From assembly GCA_035285325.1 (NCBI GenBank), contig JAYKJB010000124.1, forward strand, positions 1 through 51,685: a DNA stretch of 51,685 bases, read 5' to 3'. Shown one piece after another: positions 1-7,644 of this stretch. The DNA is from Candidatus Sericytochromatia bacterium. Its GTDB lineage: Bacteria > Cyanobacteriota > Sericytochromatia > S15B-MN24 > JAQBPE01. A model generated the notes under the pieces. It saw nothing but the letters and a program-made list of their open reading frames with translations. It had not been told where the DNA came from and did no database searches. Made by a program: the position numbers and the translations under genes. How positions within the stretch are numbered: position 1 is the stretch's first letter; each line of letters opens with the position of its first letter.

Positions 1-1538
1 ATTTCCTTGGGGGTGTAATCCAGCAGAAACAGGATGTCGCACGTCACCATGGTCGAAGCCGTATCCAGCGGAATCAACAACGGACGATGCTCCACGCCAG
101 GGGCAAACGCCAGGCCGCAACCCCGCAAGACTTTCTTGTTCGGCACATGCGTCTGCGCCTGCACCACGAAGACGGGGGGAAGCGCCGCCGGCAGCGCCAG
201 CGTGAAGCCACCGGACGACTGGGTGAAGACCCAGGCCGTCAGCAGATTGCCTTCCAGGTCGAGCGCCCGGACCAGGGTTTGTTCCGGCCACAGCATTTCC
301 GTGACGCCGCCAGCCGTGTCTCGCTGCAGCGGCACCGCCGGCAACTCGCTCAGCAGGCCAAACTTGGCCAGTCCGACCATCTGCGCGGGGAAGTAGGGAT
401 AACCGGCCATGGCGGCCATGCCGGACGTCCCCGGCCGCAGCGTGGCACCATCCTGCCCGATCAAGGTCGAAGCGTCCTGCCCGATCAGGGTGGCGACATC
501 CAGGCCGATCAGCCCGCTGCCTTGCGGGCCGATCAAGGTCGCGCCATCCAGGCCGATCAGCCCGTTGCGGCGATCGCCCACCAGGGTCGAGCCATCCAAC
601 CCGATCAGCCCGTTGCCACGATCGGCGATCATGGTGGCCCCATCCAAGCCCACCAGCCCCCCGGCAGCCGAGGCCTTCAGGGTCGCCCCGTCCATACCGA
701 TCATCCCCGCCGCCGACCCGGTCACACTCGGGCCGGCCACCAGCCCGCTCGCCTTCACCGTGCCAAATAAGCTGGTGGCCAGGCCAGGCCCCCCCTGCGC
801 GGCAGCGCCCGATTGAGCCCCAGGACCCGCTGGTGCCAACGGCCCCGCCGCGACGATCGCGCCGCGCGCCGTGTCGTATCGGAGCGAGCCCGGCGCCGTC
901 AGGAGGTCGCTCAGCGGGCGGGTGCCGCCGGGTTCCCCGGCCAGCTGAAGCGAGAGGCCCTGGTCGCCCTGAGCCACCTGAGCGGCGAGGCGGGTCAGGC
1001 CATCGCCCGCCTTCAAATGGCCCCCGGCCGTGAGGCGGAGATCGGCCAAGCGCAGGGCATCCGGCGCCGGCAGCTGCGAGCCCAGCTGAGGCGAGACGGA
1101 ACCAGGGCGTGACATCGTCGCCTGTTGAGCTATGCCAGGCTGGGAAGGCTTGCTCACCAGGCGCAGGCGTCCGACGCTGGGATTGGCCAGGTCCACCTCG
1201 AGCGGCTCGAAGCCCTCCACGGCGACCAGATGCCGCGCGCGAGCCGCCAGCTGCTTGCCGGTCAGGCTCAAGGCCCCGTCGCGAATGACCATGTCGACAT
1301 CATCGAAGCGCACCCGGGTGCCATCGGGAAGAGGGCCTTCCGCACTTTCAAGAACCAGCCGCCGACCCGCCTCCAGGCCCACCGGTGCTCCAGCCGCCGT
1401 TGTCCCGGCCCGCAAACGAAGCGTTTCCTGCTCGTTGTAAGTCGTGGGGACAAGCTGACACGCTGAGACGGCAGTGGCCAGCACCCACCCGCACATCCGA
1501 CGGGAAACCCGGCGAGCGCCTGGATTCCAATCAGGCAT
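1..1538 (-). CDS. Repeat-containing lipoprotein, partial (C-terminus beyond window)
   Basis: An uninterrupted minus-strand frame runs from ATG 1538 to the window edge, over 510 codons without a stop. A TAA lies directly before the ATG, so this is the most upstream start; a GGAGG-like site precedes it. Residues 1-27 form a signal peptide with lipobox VSAC, so the product is probably a lipid-anchored envelope protein. The first half (about residues 30-240) resembles no family I recognise. Between about residues 275 and 380 lie six or seven short repeats of about 16 residues built on GLIGLDGATLIG, glycine/leucine/aspartate-rich, which suggests a beta-solenoid or surface-exposed stalk. The C-terminal part visible is a beta-rich segment ending near LFLLDYTPKE. 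The gene is divergent from the ferritin-like gene. Function unknown. Confidence 0.8.
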   Translation of the reverse strand, partial: MPDWNPGARRVSRRMCGWVLATAVSACQLVPTTYNEQETLRLRAGTTAAGAPVGLEAGRRLVLESAEGPLPDGTRVRFDDVDMVIRDGALSLTGKQLAARARHLVAVEGFEPLEVDLANPSVGRLRLVSKPSQPGIAQQATMSRPGSVSPQLGSQLPAPDALRLADLRLTAGGHLKAGDGLTRLAAQVAQGDQGLSLQLAGEPGGTRPLSDLLTAPGSLRYDTARGAIVAAGPLAPAGPGAQSGAAAQGGPGLATSLFGTVKASGLVAGPSVTGSAAGMIGMDGATLKASAAGGLVGLDGATMIADRGNGLIGLDGSTLVGDRRNGLIGLDGATLIGPQGSGLIGLDVATLIGQDASTLIGQDGATLRPGTSGMAAMAGYPYFPAQMVGLAKFGLLSELPAVPLQRDTAGGVTEMLWPEQTLVRALDLEGNLLTAWVFTQSSGGFTLALPAALPPVFVVQAQTHVPNKKVLRGCGLAFAPGVEHRPLLIPLDTASTMVTCDILFLLDYTPKE

Positions 1539-1762
1539 TTACGCGCCCCTCCATCCCCACAGTTCCCGGAGAACTTCTAGCAACATACCCCGAAGTTCAA
1601 GTGTGCGAGGGCACGCCAGCAAAACCCGCAAGCGCAGCCGCTGGAGCCGTCGGAGCAGACAGCCGGCAGTCGGCGACGATTGACGCCAGCCCCGCCGGGG
1701 TGGTTCAAGTGAAAGGCAGGCCCGCATGCTCGGCTTGCCACCAGCAAAGGAGTGAAATCGAG

Positions 1763-2224
1763 ATGAGCGCCACGACCGACACCACGCGTCCCGGCACCGG
1801 CCCCCTGAACGACCAGGTCATGCCGTTGCTGCACGACATCTACAAGGCCGAGATGGCCGGCATCAACCGCTACCTGCACTACTCGTTCATGATCATGGGG
1901 CACAATCGCATCCCGATCCAGGCCTGGTTCCGCTCGCAGGCCACCGAGAGCATGGACCACGCCACCATCATCGGCGAGAAGATCACCTCGTACGGTGGTC
2001 ATCCCCCCATGGTGGCGGCCGTCGCGGAGGAAACCAACCTCCACACGGTCGATGCGATCCTGCGCGAAAGCCTGCAACATGAGGAGGCCACGCTGGCCAT
2101 GTACCGCCGTCTGGTGGCGGTGGCGGGCGACGACATCGCCCTGGAAGAGCTGGCGCGCGGCTTCGTGCGGACCGAGACCGAGCACATCGACGAGGTCAAG
2201 AAGATGCTGCGGAGCCCGCACTAG
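1763..2224 (+). CDS. Bacterioferritin-like ferritin superfamily protein
   Basis: The 153-residue product has the length and four-helix layout of bacterioferritin. The ferroxidase-type ligands are visible: Glu in YKAEMAGINRY, ExxH in ESMDHA, Glu in LQHEEATL and ExxH in TETEHID. Such proteins oxidise Fe(II) and store it as a mineral in a 24-mer shell, often with haem between subunits; the haem-binding Met cannot be assigned with certainty. ATG 1763 is chosen because AAAGGAG lies 8-14 bases upstream and because the family begins here; the frame is open further upstream, but that part does not look like ferritin. A strong terminator follows, so it is probably monocistronic. A Dps-like or general ferritin-like stress protein is the alternative. 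Confidence 0.9.
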   Translation: MSATTDTTRPGTGPLNDQVMPLLHDIYKAEMAGINRYLHYSFMIMGHNRIPIQAWFRSQATESMDHATIIGEKITSYGGHPPMVAAVAEETNLHTVDAILRESLQHEEATLAMYRRLVAVAGDDIALEELARGFVRTETEHIDEVKKMLRSPH

Positions 2225-2266
2225 CCAGCCTCTGGCAGGCCTGGCGGCGAATCGCCCCAAGACCCG

Positions 2267-2294
2267 AAAGCCCCTCGCTTGCGCGAGGGGCTTT
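2267..2294 (+). terminator. Rho-independent terminator of the ferritin-like gene
   Basis: A perfect 12-bp stem (AAAGCCCCTCGC / GCGAGGGGCTTT) with a TTGC loop begins 42 bases after the stop codon. The T-run is short (CTTTCTCG). Confidence 0.85.
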
Positions 2295-2393
2295 CTCGAT
2301 TTCAGGGCCAAGCCCACCGCGACGCTCCAAGGAGCCTGTTGCGATTGGCGCCAGCGTCCCGCGTGAGTTTCCGCGGGAACGTCTGGCGGCGCG

Positions 2394-2738
2394 CTATTGA
2401 ATCGCCAGCAACTCCACGTCGAACTCCAAGGTGGCGTTGGGCGGAATCACCCCGCCAGCCCCACGCGCGCCATAGCCGAGCTCCGGCGGAATGGTCAGCT
2501 TGCGCGTCTCGCCCACTTTCATGCCGGCCACCCCCTCATCCCAGCCCCGGATCACGTCGCCGCGACCGAGGTCGAAGCGGAAGGGCTGGTTGCGCGAATG
2601 CGACGAATCGAAGACCTTGCCATCCATCAGCCGACCGGTGTAATGCACCGACACAACCTGACCGGGGGCGGCCACGGCGGCATCCTCCGCGCCGGGGGTG
2701 AGAATCTCGTAAGACAGGCCACTGGGCAATTCGGGCAC
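2394..2738 (-). CDS. FKBP-type peptidyl-prolyl cis-trans isomerase
   Basis: The 114-residue protein is a single FKBP domain. Visible hallmarks are [41 protein letters not shown] (core Trp and the GMKVGE turn), [21 protein letters not shown] and the closing strand [11 protein letters not shown]. These proteins speed up isomerisation of Xaa-Pro bonds during folding. There is no signal peptide, so it should be cytoplasmic. It starts with GTG at 2738, which has AGGAAG six bases upstream. It ends with TAG at 2394-2396 and sits tail to tail with the ferritin-like gene. Confidence 0.95.
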   Translation of the reverse strand: MPELPSGLSYEILTPGAEDAAVAAPGQVVSVHYTGRLMDGKVFDSSHSRNQPFRFDLGRGDVIRGWDEGVAGMKVGETRKLTIPPELGYGARGAGGVIPPNATLEFDVELLAIQ

Positions 2739-2949
2739 GGGAACTTCCTTTCTGAAAGGGGAGCCGACGCACGACCGTCAGCGGGCGTAAGCGAGGGGTC
2801 ATGGTAGCAGATCCCTACACTTAGACAGGCACGCGCAGCCGGATGGCGGAGGTCCCGGCAGGACCCTGCCCAATATCCTTGACTTAAGATAAAATTGAAC
2901 TGAAATTAACTTTATGAGCGGGCCCCATGGGCCTGTCAGGAGCTTTCCT

Positions 2950-4206
2950 ATGCGCCGCTTCCCGACCCCTGCCCTGCTCGGGCTGGCGATCGCCCTCTCC
3001 CTGCCGGCCTGCGGGCAGCGGCCCACGCCGCTGGCCCAGGCCGCCGCGACCGGCGCCACCGTGGCGCAGCGCGCCGATGGACGCAGCGAATGGCTGGTGA
3101 AAGTGGCGCCCCAGGCAGACCTGGCCGGCCTGGACGTGCTCGACCGCGACCTGGCCGCGCTGGGCTGGCTGACGGTGGCGCAGCCCGCCGGGATCTCCGC
3201 CAGTGAAGCCCGGCGGCGTCTGACGCGCCTGCCGGGGGTGCTGGATGCGCAGCCCAACCACGTCTACGGGCTGGACACGCCCGTCTCCGTGACGGCTCAG
3301 GCCCCGCGCTTGCCGGGCCTGTTGCAGGGCGACCCGGAGCTGGGACGCCAGTATCACCTGAACCTGATTCACGCCCCACAGGCCTGGGCCGTCACGCGTG
3401 GCAGCCGCCAGGTGCGCCTGGCCCTGCTCGACACGGGCGTCGACCCGGCCCACCCGGAACTGCGCGACCGGCTCGACCCGGAGGTGGGGCTTTACAACGC
3501 GGTGATGCGAAACAAGGACGTCCGGGACGGTCACGGCCACGGCACCCACACCGCCGGCATCGCGCTGGCCTCGCTGGACAACGGTGCCGGTGGCGCCGGA
3601 GTCGCCCCAGGCGTCAGCCTGATGGGCATCCAGGTGCTGTCATCGAACGGCAACGGCACCACCAAGAGCATCGCGACAGGGTTTCTCTATGCCGCCAACA
3701 ACGGCGCCCGCGTGATCAACGCCAGCCTGGCGGTCTACCGGCGCGACAAGGTGCTCGAAGCCGCCATCCAGCAGGCCCTGGACCGGGATGTCTGCATCGT
3801 GGCGAGCGCCGGGAACGTGGGCAAGGAGAATGATCCCGAAACCGCCCCACACCTGCCGTCGACCTATCCGGGCGTGATCGAGGTGGCCGCCACCGATGCG
3901 CAGGACCGCGTGGCGAGCTTCAGCAACTTCGGCAAGACCGTCAGCGTGGCTGCCCCCGGGGTGGATGTCTGGTCGACCTTTCCAACCAAGAACGGGATAC
4001 CTGGCTACGGGCTGGCCTCCGGCACCAGCATGGCCGCGCCTTGCGCGGCCGGCGTGGTGGCGCTGATTCGCAGCCAGCATCCGGACTGGAAGCGGGCCCA
4101 GGTCAAGGCCCACCTGGAGGCGCGCGCGCAGGATCTGGGGCTGGCCGGCTTCGATCCGCGCTTCGGCCACGGGCGCATCGACGCGGGCCGGGCCGTCGCC
4201 CTCTGA
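2950..4206 (+). CDS. Subtilisin-like serine protease lipoprotein (S8)
   Basis: The 418-residue protein has a signal peptide with lipobox LPAC (Cys21), a short I9-like propeptide region (about 35-115) and an S8 peptidase domain. The catalytic triad is intact: Asp161 in LLDTGVD, His197 in GHGTHTAG and Ser360 in GTSMAAP, with oxyanion Asn289 in ASAGN. It should act as a membrane-anchored extracytoplasmic endopeptidase. ATG 2950 is chosen over upstream starts because AGGAG precedes it and it begins the signal peptide. An AT-rich stretch just upstream (2879-2913) contains TTGACT and may hold the promoter. It faces a closely related subtilase at 4324-5562; both share the block KENDP..APHLPSTYPGVIEVA, pointing to a gene duplication. 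Confidence 0.95.
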   Translation: MRRFPTPALLGLAIALSLPACGQRPTPLAQAAATGATVAQRADGRSEWLVKVAPQADLAGLDVLDRDLAALGWLTVAQPAGISASEARRRLTRLPGVLDAQPNHVYGLDTPVSVTAQAPRLPGLLQGDPELGRQYHLNLIHAPQAWAVTRGSRQVRLALLDTGVDPAHPELRDRLDPEVGLYNAVMRNKDVRDGHGHGTHTAGIALASLDNGAGGAGVAPGVSLMGIQVLSSNGNGTTKSIATGFLYAANNGARVINASLAVYRRDKVLEAAIQQALDRDVCIVASAGNVGKENDPETAPHLPSTYPGVIEVAATDAQDRVASFSNFGKTVSVAAPGVDVWSTFPTKNGIPGYGLASGTSMAAPCAAGVVALIRSQHPDWKRAQVKAHLEARAQDLGLAGFDPRFGHGRIDAGRAVAL

Positions 4207-4227
4207 GGCGAACGCCGACAGGAACGC

Positions 4228-4254
4228 CTGGCCGGAGGCTTGCCCCCCGGCCAG
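4228..4254. terminator. Inverted repeat between convergent subtilase genes
   Basis: CTGGCCGG and CCGGCCAG (8-bp perfect arms, 11-base loop) lie between the two converging stop codons. There is no clear T-run; a bidirectional terminator is the likely role. Confidence 0.45.
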
Positions 4255-4323
4255 CGGGCTCCCAGCACACGCGAGCTTCCGCGCCGGAGAGGGCCAGGGC
4301 CCCGACCGGCGCGAACGCGCGGC

Positions 4324-5562
4324 TCAGTTGAGCGAAAGGGCCTTGCCCGCGTCGATCAGGCCGTGGCCGTGGTAGGGGTCGAAGCCAGCATCGCCGAGAT
4401 CCCGCGCGCCGGCTTCAATCCGACGACGCACCTCGTCCCGCTTGAGCCCGGGGTTCTCGCCCCGGATCAGGGCCGCGACCCCGGCCACGAAGGGCGCCGC
4501 CATGCTGGTGCCGCTGGCCGTGGTGTAACTCTTGGGCGCGGTGGGACCCAACCCGGCCCGCGGCCAGGTCGAGAGGATTGTCTCCCCCGGGGCGATCACC
4601 GAGACCGTCTTGCCGAAGTTGGAATACTTCGAGCGCACGTTGTCGGAATTCGAGGACGCCACCTCGATCACGCCCGGATAGGTCGACGGCAGGTGCGGGG
4701 CGTACTGCGGATCATTCTCCTTGTTCGAGTTGCCCGCCGAGGCCACCAGCACGCAGTCGCGATCCAGTGCATATTGCAGCGCCTCTTCCAGCACGGGCGA
4801 GTACTGGTACAAACCGATGCTCATCGACATGACCTTGGGCTGGTAGGTCATCGCGTTGACGATGCCCTTGGACACGCCTGAGGCTGTTCCCTGGCCCCGG
4901 CTGTTGAAGATCTTGACGGGCAGGAACTGGACCCCGGGCGCCACGCCCGCGATGCCCTCGCCGTTGTCGGCGGTCGCGCCGATGATACCGGCACAGTGGG
5001 TGCCGTGGCCGTGGTCATCCTGTGGGAACTTGAGCGGATCAATGACGTTGACGCCGGTCTTGTTGACCCGCCCTTCGAACTCGGGATGACCGAGGTCGAT
5101 GCCCGAGTCGATCAGAGCCACCAGCACACCCTTGCCGCGCTTGGGCGCCCGACTCCAGGCCTCGGCCACGTTGCCGGCGCGCAGGGAATACTGCTGACCG
5201 ACCATGGGATCGTTGCTGATGGCCTCCAACGACACCGGCCAATCGGGGGTCACGGAAGCCACGCCGGGATCGGCCGCCAGGGCGAGCAGGGCCTGACGCC
5301 CCGCGCCGTTGCTGGCCTGCACCACCAGCGCGCGCAGTTCCGGCAGGCGATCGACCACCGTCAGACCGGCCCGGTTGGGGGCCGCCAGCACACCGGGCAG
5401 CGCCTCGCCGCGCAGCATCACCACGGCGCGTTGCCCGCTCACGGCGAGCCCCGCCACCAGTCCTGCCCCACGCGTCTGGGGCGCGGCCGGCGCCTGCCGG
5501 CCGCAGCCGGCCGCGACCAGCGCGGCCAGGATCAAACCAGAAACCAAACGAGCTTGGCGCAC
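4324..5562 (-). CDS. Subtilisin-like serine protease lipoprotein (S8), operon member
   Basis: The 412-residue protein has a signal peptide with lipobox LVAAGC (Cys20), an inhibitor-I9-like propeptide at about 45-110 and a complete S8 domain: Asp152 (LIDSGID), His186 (GHGTHCAG), oxyanion Asn278 (ASAGN) and Ser353 (GTSMAAP). It is expected to be a lipid-anchored extracytoplasmic protease. The start is GTG 5562 with a GGGAGG site upstream. It is the last gene of a minus-strand run of four lipoproteins with gaps of 21 to 42 bases, so it is probably co-transcribed with the CpcT/CpeT-like, VCBS and GH15 genes. It is paralogous to the plus-strand subtilase that it converges on. Confidence 0.95.
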   Translation of the reverse strand: MRQARLVSGLILAALVAAGCGRQAPAAPQTRGAGLVAGLAVSGQRAVVMLRGEALPGVLAAPNRAGLTVVDRLPELRALVVQASNGAGRQALLALAADPGVASVTPDWPVSLEAISNDPMVGQQYSLRAGNVAEAWSRAPKRGKGVLVALIDSGIDLGHPEFEGRVNKTGVNVIDPLKFPQDDHGHGTHCAGIIGATADNGEGIAGVAPGVQFLPVKIFNSRGQGTASGVSKGIVNAMTYQPKVMSMSIGLYQYSPVLEEALQYALDRDCVLVASAGNSNKENDPQYAPHLPSTYPGVIEVASSNSDNVRSKYSNFGKTVSVIAPGETILSTWPRAGLGPTAPKSYTTASGTSMAAPFVAGVAALIRGENPGLKRDEVRRRIEAGARDLGDAGFDPYHGHGLIDAGKALSLN

Positions 5563-5583
5563 GATTCGAACCTCCCGCCTCGC

Positions 5584-6282
5584 CTAGCGCACCGAGCGCT
5601 TGATGAAGACGTAGCCGCCCTTCTCGGCGCCCCAGACCTGCTCCCCGTTGGCGTCGTAGCCGCGGTCCCAGCTCTTGAGGGTGCTGCCCGAGACGACCAC
5701 CTCACTGGTGGCATAGGCCGCGCCATACAGTTCGGACGGGCACTCCCGTCCGACCGTGCCGCCGGCCCAGATGCCGGGCGAGGTCTGGCGCAGGACCACC
5801 GCGCAGCCCGTGCGGGGCGTGAGGTCGGCTGGCTTGAGGTCACCCAGCGGGTTGGCCTGACGCCAGGCCCCCGCATACTTCAGGACGGGTTCCGGCAGCG
5901 TGTACACCTCGGAGGCCACCCGGCCGTCCGTGCGGGGCAACAGCCGGTAAACGCGCTGGCGATAAGGCAGCTGCACCTGCTTCGACAGGGCCTGCTCGAT
6001 GTACAGCCAGGGGCCATCCTTGCGCTCAGGCCACACGCGCACCATGTGCAGGGTGACGTCACGGTAGTTTTCGGGATCGGCCAGGGCCTGATCCTTGCTG
6101 TCATAGACGCCGATCATCTTGTTGGCCAGCGCGTTGAGGGTGGCCTGGGTGGCCATGCCCTGCGCCTGCACCGTGGCTTGCCCCTTGAGCGAGGCGGTCG
6201 GGGTCGTGCCGCAGGCCGAAAGCGCGGTCAGCAGCGCAAAGAGGGGCAGGCTGCGGGTCATCGGATGGGAGAAGGTGAACAT
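5584..6282 (-). CDS. CpcT/CpeT-family (chromophore lyase fold) lipoprotein
   Basis: The 232-residue protein begins with a signal peptide and lipobox ALSAC. The mature part follows the CpcT/CpeT pattern in order: a helix LANKMIGVYDSKDQALADPENY, strand HMVRVWPE, LYIEQALS, the motif PYRQRVYRL, a Cys-containing RTGCAVVL segment, GTVGRECPS, SEVVVS, and the near-invariant DRGYDANGEQVWGAEKGGYVFIK end. In cyanobacteria this family attaches phycoerythrobilin or phycocyanobilin to a phycobiliprotein Cys; in many non-photosynthetic bacteria its role is unknown. A lipid anchor and the absence of phycobiliprotein genes here argue against a lyase job in this organism. ATG 6282 has GAGGAA upstream. It lies 21 bases after the VCBS gene and 21 before the subtilase gene. 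Confidence 0.85.
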   Translation of the reverse strand: MFTFSHPMTRSLPLFALLTALSACGTTPTASLKGQATVQAQGMATQATLNALANKMIGVYDSKDQALADPENYRDVTLHMVRVWPERKDGPWLYIEQALSKQVQLPYRQRVYRLLPRTDGRVASEVYTLPEPVLKYAGAWRQANPLGDLKPADLTPRTGCAVVLRQTSPGIWAGGTVGRECPSELYGAAYATSEVVVSGSTLKSWDRGYDANGEQVWGAEKGGYVFIKRSVR

Positions 6283-6303
6283 GGAATCAGGTTCCTCGGA
6301 TGA

Positions 6304-7602
6304 TCAGCGCTTGGTCCGCTTGGCGGCGGGGGTGCGCAGGGTAAAGACGTGAATCTGGTGCTTGTCGTAAGCGGGCGCAAAGATCTCCGGCGCGCCGTCC
6401 GCATCGAGGTCGGCCACGGCCAGCTGCCCCACCGTGCAACCGAGGTTGGCCAGGTCGATCAGCTGGTAATTCCAGTCGCTGCGGTCGGTGCTGCGCGGCG
6501 CCAGCAGGTGGACCCGCTGCGAACCGTCACCGGCCAGCAGGATCAGGGCCTTGCCGTTGGGTGCGGCCCCCGGCACCACCACTGGGGCCCCGGGAGAGGC
6601 CTGGTTGGGACCGCCGTTGCGGGTTTCGATGCCCTTGGCGATCACGTGCTTGGGCCACAGCGTGTTCTTCCAGTCCTGAGGAATTTCATAGGCAAAGGCG
6701 CCGGCCTCGAGGTTGGCCTCGTGGTTGGTCAGCACGACATCACGACGGCCGTCGCCATTGAGGTCCGCCACTTCGAGGTCGAAGGCCGAGCCGCACTTGG
6801 TATCGATCACGCGGTTGCGCCAGGTGTCGCCTTCCTGCCAGAGCACCGTGAAGCGCTTGGAGAAGAACTCGGAGGCCAGCACCTCCTCGCGGCCGTCGCC
6901 ATCCAGGTCGGCCAGGCGGAAGTGAACATCCGGGCCCTGCGCGATCACGTGTTCTTCCCAGAAACCCGCGCGGTTGCGGCCTTCGCTGAACCAGACCAGC
7001 TCACCCAGCGCAGGGCCCATCATGGGCTTCTTGGCCCGCGCCGTCAGGATGTCCAGGCGCCCATCGCCGTTCATGTCACGCCACACGGCGCGGTGGTAGA
7101 ACCAGCCGGGCTTCTTCTCGGTGACCACGCCCGGATCCGTCAGCACGCGGCTCGCCCCGCCCGCGTTCACCAGGGTCAGGGCGCCGGTCTTGCCAGGCAC
7201 CAGGAAGCCGCCGGCCACCAGATAGCCACCCGGCATGACCGAACTCGGTACCGCCTTGACCTCGTTGGGCCAGACCGCATCCTTGGTGATCAGCTCGGGC
7301 GTCAGGCTCCGGCCGGCCAGCACCGCGTCGATCCCGCGAATGCGACGCACCGCATCGCCGCCGAAAACGCCAAAGGAGCTCACGATCAGGGTGGGCTGAT
7401 TGCGCTCTTCACCTTCGATGTGCAGGAAAGCGGGGTGATCGATGGCGATCGTCGCCCGCGGTTCAGCCCGGTAGCCACGCGCCAGGGCCGACAGGTCCGA
7501 GGCGGCCGCCCGTGGGGTCGCCACCCCGGGCAAGCGCCCGCAAGCCGACGAGGCGGCCACCAGGGAGCCCAGCAAGAGCGAGGCCAGGATGGGTTTTTGC
7601 AC
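6304..7602 (-). CDS. FG-GAP/VCBS repeat lipoprotein
   Basis: GTG 7602 is chosen because a perfect AGGAGG lies nine bases upstream and it opens a signal peptide (VQKPILASLLLGSLVAASSAC, lipobox SSAC). The mature protein of about 410 residues contains at least four calcium-loop repeats of the FG-GAP/VCBS type: DMNGDGRLDI, DLDGDGREEV, DLNGDGRRDV and the degenerate DLDADGAPEI. These typically form blades of a seven-bladed propeller used for ligand or carbohydrate binding rather than catalysis. It is the second gene of the lipoprotein operon, 42 bases after the GH15-like gene, so it may help capture or present the same substrate. No enzyme motif is seen. Confidence 0.85.
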   Translation of the reverse strand: MQKPILASLLLGSLVAASSACGRLPGVATPRAAASDLSALARGYRAEPRATIAIDHPAFLHIEGEERNQPTLIVSSFGVFGGDAVRRIRGIDAVLAGRSLTPELITKDAVWPNEVKAVPSSVMPGGYLVAGGFLVPGKTGALTLVNAGGASRVLTDPGVVTEKKPGWFYHRAVWRDMNGDGRLDILTARAKKPMMGPALGELVWFSEGRNRAGFWEEHVIAQGPDVHFRLADLDGDGREEVLASEFFSKRFTVLWQEGDTWRNRVIDTKCGSAFDLEVADLNGDGRRDVVLTNHEANLEAGAFAYEIPQDWKNTLWPKHVIAKGIETRNGGPNQASPGAPVVVPGAAPNGKALILLAGDGSQRVHLLAPRSTDRSDWNYQLIDLANLGCTVGQLAVADLDADGAPEIFAPAYDKHQIHVFTLRTPAAKRTKR

Positions 7603-7644
7603 GGTCAGGAACCTCCTAGGGACAATCCGGCAGGGGCCGGCCAA

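Noticed and set aside
1385-1762. Long N-terminal extension of the ferritin-like gene
   Set aside because: The frame is open but the sequence overlaps the divergent lipoprotein gene, is low-complexity and is not part of the ferritin fold; a good ribosome site precedes ATG 1763.
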